A stretch of 64,000 nucleotides of DNA from Anastatus disparis. Taxonomy: Eukaryota > Arthropoda > Insecta > Hymenoptera > Eupelmidae. Positions within the stretch are counted from its first letter, which is position 1. Every line of letters begins with the position of its first letter. Below the pieces are notes generated by a model. The model worked only from the letters and a program-made list of their open reading frames with translations, was not told where the DNA came from and made no database searches. Below are positions 41,701 through 56,700 of the stretch, piece by piece. The DNA lies in NCBI GenBank assembly GCA_017163975.1, contig JAFFSR010000220.1, forward strand, positions 15,952,001 through 16,016,000. Reading direction: 5' to 3'. Both the position numbers and the translations under genes were made by a program.

Positions 41701-44700
41701 ATAATACAATAATAAGTGTGTAATAAAAATAATAATTCGAATTATTATGCATCAAATCAAATATTAATATAAAAAATATTTAAATCTTAAAAAAACACTA
41801 ATAAAACTCATCACAATTCAACGTTTAATCTCTCAAATTTTCTAGACTATCGATAAGAACTTATTTTTTCCGCTTTCGACGTACAACGTATATATAGGAA
41901 AAAAGCAGCACAACATAACTCGGCTGCGGGTGCGTGTGCGCTTAACATATTGAGGTCTCGTAACTCCAAACCGGAAGTACGGCACGCATATACACACAGG
42001 TGTAGTACGTTAACGTGTATAGAGCGCTTAGTGACCGACATTTTTTTTTCTCCTTTTTAAAGTAGAAAAGTCTTTGATATACGCTTTTGTAATATTTATA
42101 AAAAGCTTTGAATTATTATTTAAAAAATAACTACTTGTGCCAGGATTTAAAAGAGCATCGAGCTATTATGCTATTAAGTTAATATTAATTTTTTACTTTA
42201 AGGAAATTTTATTTGTATGAAATTTTACAATGGAATCTTTGGCATAGAAAATACGTAATATTTTTAATGGCTTTATGAATTTTCTAAGAATCTTTTGTTC
42301 AATACTAATAGGAAAGGAAGCCAATGTGGAACGACGAAATTTTACATTTTATAGTTATTTAATTTACGACATTAGCTTAAGAATATCATTAAAAGGTTGA
42401 ATAAAATAATCGTTAATTAATAAAAGTTATTAATTCATATCGAATGAATCACACAAATATTTATAAAGAAAAAACAAAAAAACTTTAATTGATATGTAAC
42501 TTATTTATAATTAATATGTATATATACTATAACCTAATTCCAAAAATGATTTGAAAAATATATTTCAATCGTATAACAAACATAAATAAGCCAAAATTGT
42601 TTGTATTCATTTTTGGATGATTTTCAGAATATTAAATGAAACTTTTCTGCAAAATATTGATTAAAAAACTTTTTTTTAAGAATCCAAGAGTGAAAAATTG
42701 TGCTTACGATGTTATAAGATACTGACAATACAATTTTCAAAGTTTTTCAATCTTATTTCAAGATTTTTGACAATATTTAATTATGCGATTTCTTTTTCCA
42801 TTTTAAATATTGTCAAAATTGAAAAAAAAAGTTGCTGTGCTGGAAACTGTAAATTATATCAAGGAAAACTTAGAAGTTATGTTTTTTTATTTATCTGAGG
42901 CGGGTAGGTAATACCACATTAGAAAAAACAACATCAATAAAGTTTTGAAACAATCCTATGAATATTGTTTGAAAAATCTTAATAGCTAAAGTGGTTCAGT
43001 AAAAGTATATTTTTTTTTCATGAGAAGATTAAGAAATTTAAAAATTAAAACGTTTTATGCTTAAATAATCTTTTGTTCATTGATTTTTAAAATAAATATT
43101 TATATTTTATTAAAATATTATTCATTTATAAAAATTACAAACCTTCAAAAAATGTACACTAATAAACAAAGCTCTGTACATTAAAATTTGTATTTTATAA
43201 ATTTACACAAGTACTCGTATTCAATAAAAATAATTTTTTTTAAATATGCAAGTTCCTGCACAAACAATTGTGTACAAAAGAAAGAAAACTTCTACGAACG
43301 AGCATTCAATTTGTTAATGAAAATCAACGACTGGAAAATCGGGCGGTAATTTGAACACAAAAGTTTTGCTCTCTTTTTAAATGCTGTTGAAAATAAATGC
43401 ATTAAATTGCAGAAATTTATTTTAATTACAAATAAAAAAAAAGGAAAAAATGATGAATTACTTACAAATGTTTGAAATACATTTATATTTACTAAAGTAA
43501 ATCGAAGAAAGTTAAAAAGAACTTAAAGAAATGCAGGTACTATAGATGTTAAGTTTTGTAAATTGTCTAAATTATTTACAAAAAATGGAAATATAATAAA
43601 ACATTTGAAAGTAAATTAATCAATATGCTTTCCATATTTGAAATCAACCCATGATGAAATTATTTTATTTTATTTAACGTCGCTGTATTTGTGCTATTAT
43701 TGCAATGCTAATTAACGACGAAGGTCATCAGTGTGTTTGTGGGGAAAGCACATGTAATTTACAGTGGTGCTTGTATAATTCGGCCGAGAGCAGGATTCGA
43801 ACTCGGGACCTCGAGATTACGAGTCCATCGCTCTACCGAGTGAGCCACCGATGACCTCTTTGTTGAATCATATAAAGATTTATTTAAACGTTTAATTAAA
43901 CTTTCTAAGTATTTAAGTTAGAAAAACTTGAAAACTATGATAATCTATTTATTGTTTTGATTAGTTTGAAACTGACCATAAATCACTTTTGAATAACTGT
44001 TTAGAGCTTTATTCAATGTCTTTAATATGCGAGCCTTAAGTACTAAACTAAAAATATACTCGTATATCTATCAGCAATATAAAAGCTTCCAGACTAAAGT
44101 TGAACCAATAAATATTAACTCTTCTATCTATTACTAGAAAACTTTATTAAAAATGGTCATCTTTTATTTAAGCTTTAGCGTCAAAAGCTGACGTTATATC
44201 TATTGTACATTTTATACATTTTAGATTTCTATTTTGTCATTTTTTATAAATATTATCTATTCTACTCGTAACTATTCATTTTTCTCTTATTATTTCTCTT
44301 TGTTCGCTTTTGAAATGTTAAAGTAAACCGTAAGAGACTCTTTTTTTCCTTCAAAAGACATCACGTACGGGATTAGAGCAAATGAAAATTAGCCTATATA
44401 TCCAGCGCGCTAGATGAAAAGTATCACTATGTTGTTTCTTTTTCTTCTTTTTTTTACTTTTTTCAGAATTTAACCTTTTCCCACGTACACGTGCAGAAAC
44501 TCGAGATTTTGTATGCGCTGTGTTTGTTTATTTTTAGAATCGTGATTTATATCATTCACGTTGGCTGTTGAAAGCTTGGATTTTCATTTGAGAATATATG
44601 CCGTATTAATCTTTTTTTGGTTGTGTTTGTTGAGTTTACGACATAATATTTCCACCTAATCATCTGTTCAATATCTCACGTATATTTTAATGATATTTTT

Positions 44701-47700
44701 CAGAATATTTTTTAATATTCATCTCATTTTCTAATTTTACTATAAACATTATTTAAATAAAATATTAATTTAACCAAAATATAGTAATACGATTTCAAGT
44801 ATTATTTGGAATATTTGAAATTTTTAGTTATTCTTTTATTCCGTTCATAGTTTGTAAAATTATTTTATTTGTAATAGTATGAGACGTTATTTTAGCTCTT
44901 CTATAATGTTAATGCACATTTGTAGAAATTATAGGTAAATTTAGAATCTTTAACTATAAAATTTAGTTGCGAAATTAAATGACGAAATTAGCTAGCAGTT
45001 GACTTGAGCGTTGATGCGACATCAAAAACAAATTTCATAAATATTGAAGATGATAATAATAATAACTTATTTATCATTCAATGGTACATTAAATTTTAAT
45101 TGATTTTAAAAGGAATTGAACTTTTTTTGAGTTCACAAAGTTTTATATTATTTTTCATTCTTAAATTAAAAATTATTATCAAACTGTCTAGTCATTTCAT
45201 GTCTTTACAACATTATGATCAAATAATAAATTAAATATATGAAACTTCAATCACACGTCAATTTCAGCTCTGCTCTTAAAGAGCGTAATTCAACATCGCA
45301 GTGATAAATACCATCTGAAATAAATCATTCGCGTCTAAATTTATGATTAATACGCACTTTTAAATTTGCATATATTTAATATTTTATCCCGTGATTTATT
45401 ACTCGCTATATTTGAAAAAAAAAAATGTTACCCGTTATAACGAAGAAAAATATTCTAAATTATACATTAATGAAAAAGCAACGGTGGATTCATTTTTTTT
45501 CTTCTGGTTGCGTTACAGTTTTTAAATTACATTTTATGCTTATTTTCACTTATTCACGATATTTAACTGCATTAAAAGTTCTTAGTTCCATTTGTACCTA
45601 GTAACACTTTGGTACAATTACGAGTTTAATGGTACTTTTTTTAAAAATAATGTTGTATGTATATACATATACACGATGCGCATATTCGTTTCCTACTAAA
45701 AACTGTCGCGAAACTTTTCTCGTAAAATTGATATTTTTCGTAAATTTTTTAAAAATCAACTTTCTTTTGTAAACAAGTATGTTTCTTTGACGTATTGTTT
45801 ATCTGATATTTATTATTCGTTAGGGATATAATACACTTAAAATGTACTATATTTTATTTGGAAATTTTTGGCATATAGTTCCTTTAATTTTCGGCTAAAT
45901 TAATTATGTAATATTCGTATCACTGACTGTGATACGACTACAACTGTAATTTTTTTTTCTGTAAGAATCGATATCATGAAACCTTATATTTGCTCATGTA
46001 GTCCATGCTTTTTTATAATTCATTACAAAATAACTAATGTAACAGGTCGTTATTTTTAAATTCTTAATACATCATACGTGACAACTGGCCATAATTATCA
46101 AAGATAAATGAAGAAAGAAAATGAATAATAATAAACACGTAAATTAATGGAAAAAAAATGTTTTTTCTCTTAATTATAAGGTTACCAATTTGCTTGAAAA
46201 GCATAAAAAAAACTAAAAACAAAACAAAAGCTCAGACTAAAAAGGCGCGTAATCAATCGTGACTTTTGAAAATGAATCACCGTGTCTTGTTGCTGGCATC
46301 AAACATTAATTTTTTTTTTTTTTTTTCTTTCTTTTTTAAATTTGCGAAATTTATGAGACTGTCGTGTAATTTTTTCTTCACGGCGCCTCGTACACTAAAC
46401 ACAACTTGATATTCAATGCGTGTTTATTATGTGATTCGTGCGGTGGATTAAATTTCACTTGTTAGTTTTGAAAAGCCAGGAAGGCTTTGTATAGATGCCA
46501 ATGATGGGTTGCGCAATAAAAAGAAAAAATATGTATATATATAGCGTCGAGAGAACGTTAAATGGTTCTAATTGAATTGGATCTATGATGGCTACATGTA
46601 GATAGTTTTTTTACTCATATGAAGTATGTTGTTGATATTTTTTAATTATTCGTTATTTGTTTGCGTGCTCGGATCTTTTTTTTCTGTTCCTTTCTTTTTT
46701 TTATCAATAGAAAAATAGCTGTAGGAGGATACGGGCTCAATTATGTTTCTGTTTTTGCTGAAATGGGATGTAACATGACTATGATTCATTTATTATGTGC
46801 AAACATAGGAATTATTTACGTATGATAATGTTAATTTTGCGTATAATTAGCGTAATTTTATGCGAATTGAAATTTTAGCGATTAACTGGTTGGATTTATT
46901 TTATGTAATTTGCACAATGTTATTCAACAAGTAGAAAGTGTGAGGTCGTCAGTGGCTCACTCGGTCGATTGATGGATCCGTAATCTCGAGGTTTCGAGTT
47001 TGAATCCCGCTCTCAGCCGATTGATACAAACACCACTGTACGTTACATGTGCTTTGTTCACAAACACACTGACGACCTTCGTCGCTAATTAGCATCAATA
47101 TGATAGCGTAAATACAGTGACGTTAAAATTAAAAAAAAAAGATTATCAATAGCAAAATGATATATAAAGGTTACATTTTGAAGAGAGAACTAATTGATTT
47201 TTCCGTCACATGTCTTCTTTGTTTGCTTAAAATGTCGATAAAAGACATACATTTAATTAACACCGTTGATAAAGTAACCTTTAACCACTTATAAAACAGT
47301 TTCATTATAAAGCACTTATTATATTATAAAAAAATAGTCAAGTCTGCAGTATTTTTATGTGGATAGTATATTACAATAAGTAGTAACAGCCTGGTACAAC
47401 AGACACATTTTTCAGAATTATAAAAAAATATGGCCTGTTTCAATGATGCGAAAAAAATTTTTGACAAATATGTTAGGTAATAAATTACGCAATTTATTAT
47501 AATTGCAAAAAATCATTTGAAAATAGAGAATTATACACGCAAAAAAAATGTTCGTAAAATTCTTAGAAATATAATTTCATGCTCCATTAACATCATTACT
47601 CAACATTTTATTTGATACAGTATCAATTATATTTTTAACAAAAAATTGTTTTACGTAATAATGTTAAAATATGTAATATTAAAAAGGAAAATGTCACAAG

Positions 47701-50700
47701 TATAATTTTTTATTTGATAAACAAAAATGATGACTCAAATTTTTGCAACGTTCAATTAGTTATCAAACTAATAATTTTAAAATATGTTGTATTTCAGTAA
47801 ATATTTACGTGAAAATTTAAAGATAAAAGCCTGAAATTAATATTTATTGGTCAACATTCATAGATAAAATTAAGAAAACTTCATTATGTAAAAAAACTTA
47901 TAAAAATTAAATGTAACTTTGATCAATTGTACAATCCTACTTAAATAAGTCAGACTTGTATTAAATCTTCAAGAGTTTACTTTGTAAAATTTACAAAGAG
48001 ACTTCGACTAAAATTATCAAATAAATTTTAAAAAAGTTGCTTTGTAAAATTAACAAAAGTGTACCTTAGTAGAATTGAAACATAAAGTGATCACAAGCAA
48101 AAAAAAAACGTTTATCTCAGATTCATTGTTATGCTCATGCACTGTGTCAATGCATGTAATTTATTATATTCTTTTTTATTGTTCATATATTGTTAAGAAA
48201 TTTATTTGAATTTGGTTATTGTGCGCTACTTTTTAAACAAATTAATAAATTTTTTATTTCAGTCAAGTACTTATGTTAATTCTATTGAAGTATTAATTTA
48301 GCATAACTAAATCAGCTTTGTAATTTTTATAAAGTTTTTATATAGATTCGTAACTCTTTAGTAAGATCTATTTTTAAAAATTTTGATAAATTTGTTAAAT
48401 TGAATTTTCTAATTGTTACTTAATGTTTATCACAATTCGTTAACAAAATAACGAAATAACCAAAATATAATATGTAACTATAATATGTGATGAAGAGAAC
48501 CAAATATAAATATAAATATATACATGTATTTTTTTAAAATTTTATTTAACGTCGCTGTATTTGTGCTATCATTACGATGCTAATTAGCGACGGAGATTCC
48601 TCAGTGTATTTTTGCGAAAAAAGCTCATGTACATGTAACGTACAGTGGTGCTTGTATCAACCGGCCGAGAGCGGTATTCGAACTCGGGACCTCGAGATTA
48701 CGAATCCATCGGCCAACTGCCTGAGCCACTGACGACCTCATAATCACGTATATTTAATCTTTATCACAATTGTAAGATTACATATTCTCGTATCAAACGC
48801 TCGAATAAGAGTGTTACAAAGTTATCCATAGCACTCGTCAATTTAACGTAAACTATCCTTAAGTTACTTATCGCTCATGTTATTATCTACATAATTTATT
48901 TATCAAATTTCAGTCTCCATACTGCCATCACAATATATCAAAAATATTAGCCATAAAAGTCCGTACAACAATATAATCTCGTTTCATTAATTTTGTTTAA
49001 TACATCACGTTACATACATATATTTAAGAAAGATTTGCTTTAGCTTTTATGCGCCTCTGCATAGGCTTCCCTTTCTAACCCAGTGGACATAGTGTATATA
49101 TATATATATATATATACATTTGAGTGGGGAGAGAGAAGAAGAAGAGAGAAAAATATAAGAGAGGATTTAGTAGTACACGTTTATATTGAAAAGCGCTTTT
49201 AGCTTTTAGTAGCCTCGTACTCGGTCTGCTCGAGCGCACGCGTGTTAAGTTTTGCATTACATATATTAGAAACGTAACTTTTTTCTTTCTCTCGTTTCGT
49301 TTCTCAAATAGTCCGTATACATAACGATAAAGCTAAATGACATTAAACGATTTGATTTTCTATATTTAGCTATGTACTATTCGTGCACTTGCGTGCGGGT
49401 ATTGTCGTTAATTTTGTGTTTACAAGTGATATAAAGTTTTGTGCACTTTGGTGGTTTCGGTGTGTATGTGTGTATATATTATTCGTGTGTTTATTTTGTC
49501 ATACACATACATAGATATATGGTCAAGGTCGTTTAAGGCTTGATGACGGAAAGCTTTTGCAGTCTAAATGCCGACAGATACAGGATATGAAAGTCAAAAG
49601 GAGAGACAAGCTAAAGGAAAAATTTGGACATAATGCTGACGATGATATTGTTACGATTGACGAGCGTAACGAGTGAGTGGTTTTTGGTCTCTCGAGACCT
49701 AGCGAAGACAATTTTTTTTATTTATGCATAGGGGTGAATGTGAAGGATTTATTTGTTATGGCTCTGAGGGCACGTGTGGTTATATTTAATTTTTTATGCT
49801 TTATGACTTTTCTAGCCTAATATATTTCTTATGTTTATCAGCGATCTATCAATAATATTGTGATTTTAATATTCATGCTCATTCGTAACTATATCTTTTT
49901 TCCTTATAAATATCAAAGATAAACATTAGAATATTTTATTTTATATTCATGAATACAAATGACATTGTGAGTTGTAATTTTTTAAAACAATACGTTCCTG
50001 TAAAGTTTCCTTGAAGTCAAACCCAACCGAGAAGATAATTGAATTACGTAATAATAATAATAACTGTGTATTTCTTTATCGGCGATGTTATAATTAAAGT
50101 AAATAAATATCTTTTACTCGAGTGTATCGATAAGATTTGAAGTACATATTAAATTGTTATATAGTTTTATACGAATAATTTAAATATTTATACCAAAAAA
50201 GAACGAATTACACGTGTAATATTCAGTGTTAAAAATAGGAGAATGATCTTAAGAAAAAAGTACATAAAGTATCGGAAATCGCGTAAATTTTATTTGCTTG
50301 TCTTTAGTCACTGTTTAATGTATATAACCACATTATGACTCTCATAGTAACCGAGAAATTGGAATCTGACCTTACAGAATTCTTCACTTAAGAAAATATT
50401 CTTTTAATGATGTACATTTATTGCCAAGAATGATTTATCTAAGATTTTTTTTTCTATCGCTAAATCTTGCTTAAAATTTTCTTTTTTCTTAGAATATTGC
50501 TTAAGGATATTGAGAGAATATTATTATATTAAATCAATTATACATGTGATTTTTCAAAGATAAATAAATTTACGAATTTTTTTATACCATATTATTAAGA
50601 AAACAAGATTTTATTTTCAATTTATACTTATATACCTCATACAAATCAAGTTGTATTTAGAACATCGATTATAAATTTGTTAAGCCCCTAAGAATCATTA

Positions 50701-53700
50701 AACATTAATATCATCTGTTACTTGTAATAACAAAACACACTTAACATTAAAACATAATAATTTTTTTTTCATCTTCGTGTAATAAATCTTGACGAAATTG
50801 GAAAAAGTCAAACCTATATCATTTCTCATCCTGCAATAAATTTTTTTTTAATTATTTATATTTCGTTAGAGTGCAAGCTACAAAAATTAATGTTATGAAA
50901 ATAATAAATGTTTGATTAAAAGTATCATGCTAACATTATCCAAAAAGCTTCATTAAGAAAATTGATTATCTCATTTGTCTGATTAATGATAGCCTCTGAA
51001 ATTTTGCAGAATCACGATTATAAATATCACCAACAATGTGTACAGAAATTTTTCGTATCTGCTTAATTTCAGTTGTTAAAAAAAAAAGAATCTTAAATAC
51101 ACTTTTGTAATTATTGTTACGAAGTAATTTAGGTAAATGAATATGAGAAATTCTTACGCTCGGTGAAAAAAAAGTTCGAATTAATATTTTTTTAACAGAA
51201 AAATGGAATTTAAAATTTTTTTGCATAAATTTAATTTGTATTTTTGTTAGTGAAATTTATTTGAATATACGGTGAAAAAATTATTAAATAAAATCCTTTT
51301 TCGTTTCAAAGTTCAACTATTATATACAACTCCGAAATTAATCAAAATTACTTTTATTAGAAGATCCTACTCAAGTATTTTTTCATTTTACTTAAGATGA
51401 TTCTTTTGTATTATTTTAATGAAAACTGACGCGCATTAAAGACCGGCATAGGAAAAAAAAAACATTATAACGTTATGTCTGCACACAGTATTAAAATCTG
51501 ATAATAACGCAATCACGTTTGAAATATATTGACTGAAGTTATTTAATTATTTAATTGCAGTTTACACGCTTCGCTTGATAGATAATAAAGTTCGTATTTT
51601 TTTACACGATTAAATTGAGTAATTGCATTAAACGATTATTCTTATCGTAATTTTTTTATATTTTATTATATCCGGATCATCAGTGCACTAAATGTCATAT
51701 ATTTGTTTATTATTCCATAACTATTCTTTATTCAGAAAAAAATATAGCATTTATTAATTATCATTAGTCTTACAACGATTAGAGAATAATAGATTAAAGA
51801 CTTCTCCCTGAGGTCTTCAGTGGCTTACTCGGTAGAGCAATGGATTCGTAAACTCGAGGTTTCGAGTTCGAATCCCGTTCGCGACCGAATGATACAAGCA
51901 CCACTGTATATGATACACATGCTTTCTTCACGAATACACTGAGAAATCTCCGTCGCTTAATTAGCATCGTAATGATAGCATAAATACAGCGACGTTAAAT
52001 AAAAATAAAAATATTTTTAAAAAATAATTCTTCGATATTAATTGCCAATTTTTATTTGTAATTGATTTTTGCTATGGTTATTCATTAACGACATACTAAC
52101 TACTATAATTTACATTTTTTTGTCAAGATTAAATAATGAACTTAAGTTTTTTTCTTTTCGATAATTTTGAAAATTCAATTTTGTTAAACAAAAATACTGC
52201 GATGCCAACTTTTTATATAAGTTTAGTTTATTACTTTAACTACTAACATTTTCCATTTAAAGTATAATTTACCGATTGTAATAACAAAAGTTTTTATAGA
52301 TTTACATCATTGAGCAAATGAATTCTAAGCACGATTATAGCCGGACGTTATTTAGAATTCTTAGAAATATAAAAATATTACGGCAAATATGTACAGTTTA
52401 ATCATCATGAAAGAATTTCATTAAATATAATATTTGAGAAAAATATAATAAGGTCAGATTTCATAGTTCTTTGATTCACCCTTATGAAAAATGCCCTATA
52501 TGATCATTAGAAAAATCAAAGAAATGCATTTCTTAATAAAGGATGAGTCCAACCAACGAAAATGAGACACCAACGAGTCAATCACCACCACAACCAGCTT
52601 CAACTTCAAAAGTTTTGTTTGACGAAAGTCAACATCATCATCATCATCAGCTATCAACAAAACCAAGTTCTGAGCGTGTTCTCGAACGCTTAGCCGAAGG
52701 TTTACGTCAGCATCCAGAGCTATTAGAGCAGTACGTCGCGCTATCAGATCGCATAAGAACGGCAGCAGCAGCTCAGCTAGAGGAGAAATCCGCGCAGATA
52801 CCATTGATACAATCCGAATTGCCATTACCGAATGAGCAAACAGCCAAGAGACCACCAAGAGCTCGAGAAAAATTAAAAATCAACGCGCTAAGATCGTTGG
52901 TCGAGCGTAGAGTTGAACTAGTTGAAAAATTATTAGAAGCCAGAGCTGAGCGAGCCTGGGAAGAGTGTATGGAGAAAAGGCCATGGCTGCAGCCTATTGA
53001 AGCCTGGGTGTTAGATAGACATAAGGCGAGATTAAGAAACGTCGAGGAGAATAACAGAGGTTATTCTTCTGATAGTGAAATTAATAGTTTGCCGAGAAGG
53101 AAGAGTAAAGAGGAGAGAAAAGTGAGATGGGAAATTTTTATTTTTAAATTTATCATGTTATTTTCGAGTATGCTATTATTATTTTCGCGCTATTTGATTT
53201 GTGTTAGATTTGACGACGTTGAGCAGCTTTGCTTGTATCTGATGTAATTAAAATTTAATGTATTTCCATTATCCATTTATATATAGCTCAAGTTATTAAA
53301 AATTTCGTAAACAAAGTTCGGTCGTAAAAGAAGATAAATAATGCGAAGATTTATTTATCGTTGGTAAAGTAGGTCATTTATTTACAATCTTCAAGTTTTT
53401 ACATTAATTTTAACTTTCGTTTAAAAAAAAATAATCAATTTTTACATGAAAGAAAGTTGAAGAATTTAAAATATAAACAAAAGTGATTTATATACTTTAT
53501 TTGCAAAATATTATTTTTGATCTTTAAGATGCTCAAAATTAAAAGCTTATGTGCATTATGACTTTTGTTTATTTTGAAAACGCGTCTGGTTCCCATTGAA
53601 ATTTTTAAATTACAAATGATATTTTGAAGATTTTTAATCATTCTTTTGAATATATGGATAGTTTGTAAATTTCAAAATTCAAAAAAAGAAAATAAATAGC

Positions 53701-56700
53701 AGTATAACCAATGTCCCTATTTATAATTATTTAGTATGATCACGCATTAAAAATTCACGTATCATTTTTTCATAATTTATTTAATCGATAAATATTAGAA
53801 ACAGCTACAGATCAATAGAATTATTTTTGTAATAAGTAGAAAAGAGCCCATTTGAAGCATATTTTTAAAATGTTAAATGTGGAATTAAGACTTTCTAAAT
53901 TTAAACTAATAAAACAGATTACTTTATTATTTGCCTTAAAAATCAAATCATAAATCTTTTTGTTTGACAGATATCGGCTCATATGATTAGATATCAGAGT
54001 ATGCATTGATTTTGATAAAAAAAAACAAAACAAATTCGAATTTTTTTCCGAAAAGATAGAGAAGGTCAGGTCCGGCTGGCTTACTTTCTTTGTTTTAATT
54101 TTTCCATTCGGAGATTATTTTATATTTTATTTAAATTACTTTTTAATTAAATTTTTATCGCTTTATATTTTGTGCGCACAAACATTTCCCTTAGTTCGAT
54201 GAATTAATAGTAGTTATTTATATTTTGAATATTTTCCAGTATTTAAAGAATTGATTTATGTTCTTTAGTTAATTATTTTAAAGCATTTTTATCTGTATAA
54301 CAACCAATTATTACTATAATTTCGTAGAGAATCTAAATATATTTTTCAAGTAAGCACATTTTCTCGTATTTGTGTATTCTATGTCCATGCATTAGAGATA
54401 GGCATAGACTATGTAGATACTAGAAAATATATTCACTTGGAAAACTATTTAATAATACAGAAACAAAAATATTTAACCAGTTCGTAGATAATTACTCTGG
54501 AATGAGTAGATGATCAAAAGGCAAAATAAAGACATGAAAACCAGTTTGCATTAAACTAAAATTGGGATGTTTGAACAATTTTTCTAAAATCCATTACATT
54601 TATTATAGAACAAGAAAAAATAAAAAACACGCATTTTTTTATCATTAAAATGAAAATTTAAAGAGGTAGAGGTAGTTAAAATTGACATGTCGTCACATAT
54701 CATGGTAATGTATATCTATATACATCAAAGCTTACATTAATTTATACCGGCTTGTAAATTCTTGCAATTTAGCAAATTTTGAAAAACAAAAAAATACGGA
54801 TCTACCATTTTTTTTGTAAACGGATGTAATACACTTTTTTTCATGCAAAACGCTAATTAAATAACATTATTGTATTATTTGTTTGTGGTAGCTTACGGTG
54901 TAAAAATTGACTACTTTAAGCGCATGTAAGCATATAATTAGTACAGATTTAGGATATGCAGTATTTGTAGAAAATAGTAAACAATAAGTCAATTTACCTT
55001 TGGCGTTGTATATATTATAAATATTTTACATAAAGCATTAAACATTATTGTCTAATCACAGAGCTTCTTCAAAGTTATTTCACTCGTGAGACAGTTACAG
55101 AATACAGCTCTGTAGATTGCGTCCTGTAATTAAGGGAGCTCTGTAAATGGTCAATATGGTTTATTTCACGCGTGAGACACTTCCAGAACAACCCCTTTAT
55201 AGTCAGCAGTTTCTGGTCTTCTCTGATAATTTTAAAAGATCAACAGAAGAATAATAATAAAATAATTCCAATTCAAATAATTGTAATGGAATTGGACGAT
55301 CTAGATTATCCAATGACGTTACGTATACTCCACGAGTGCCATTACTATCTCGTATACTAGACTGCCTCATTTCATGCGTATAGTCACGTAATATATTGCT
55401 GTAGCTTACGAATGCCCAATGTAAATAGTATGTTTTGATTAATGTTAAAAAAATACAACGTATACTGGTTTTTAATGTACAATAAATTTATTTAATTAAA
55501 ATATTCTTTAATCATCTTAATGTATACATTGAGATAATATTTTGAAAAAATATACGTAATTTTTTTTCGTGACTCTACAGATAATGGAGGATAGAAATAG
55601 ATATATAACTTTATTAGTGTTTATAAAATAGATAATATTAATTGTATATATAATAATGAAAATAATATGAAATATGTTCAAAATCGTAATTTATTGTTGT
55701 TAAATATTAAAAATATTGACAATTGAAATAAAATATTTATTTATTTTTTATTGATGAAGTTGAATATCTATTTCTATCTTCTATCATCTATAGAACTATC
55801 ATAACCATCAATGGATAACTGTATATTTGAATTTCAAATTTTTCATAAATCAACTATAGCAGAAACATTGTCATGTATTTGGTAAAATGACATCTAATCA
55901 TCAGATTTACATAAAAATTTGAAAGATCTTATTTTCAAAGCAATCCACTCAAGTTTTAGTTCTAATGAAAACTTAATTAAATAAAGCCTTCCCAACTTTA
56001 TTTGTAATTAAAGTAGTCCTAACGTCAGGGTACTCAAAATAACAACTTTTCAAGAAAAAATTGTTATCATTTAAATTTATAACCTGGAAGTGTTTATATA
56101 AACGAATTAATTAAAAATAATGCATTTACAGATAATTTAATGATATATTTTCCGTAAATTTAATTAAAAGTAGTTTATAATGGACACTCTAATTACCATC
56201 GTTTTTATGACAATCATAAAAACTTGATCGAAAAAATATTTTTAATGGCGAAGCATCTGAACGATCTTCAGTGGAACTTTTTATGCTTTTGTAATTAAAA
56301 TATTACGAAATACGATTTTCTTTTTTAACTACATTTTCAAAATCATAACCTTAAAAATTAAATCTCGTTTTTAAATCCCTCTGTAAAATTTTTAATAAAT
56401 CAATTCATATGTATTTATTTAAAAAATTACTGAAAGTACAAGTGTTTACCCTTTAAAAAAATTACTTTAGGATAACTTTTGAGCACAAATCAAGCGCAAG
56501 AATAAAATAGCATACAAAATAACGTTGTAAAACTGCCGTAAAAAAAGTCTCTTTAAACCATAAAAACAAAAAACTTTTTCATCTCTTCTCTGAAAAGGAC
56601 TCGCCAAGTTTGTCGCGTTTACCAACAATAGAAAAGTCCAATGTTGAGTCCAAAGAAATTGTTGAAATTGTAAAGGATCGTAAAGGTTCAACGAGCTCGT

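Larger units (their letters stand above)
41234..49514 (+). other. Mctp: Mctp intron between C2A and first optional exon (8.3 kb)
   Basis: It contains SINE copies 6-8 and an island at about 41860-42040 with several CpGs. The rest is A+T-rich with no genes; short ORFs here lack recognisable products. Confidence 0.7.

Noticed and set aside
52496..52858. 120-codon minus-strand ORF
   Set aside because: It is the antisense shadow of the 52542 exon, which has phase-consistent splice sites and protein-like composition.
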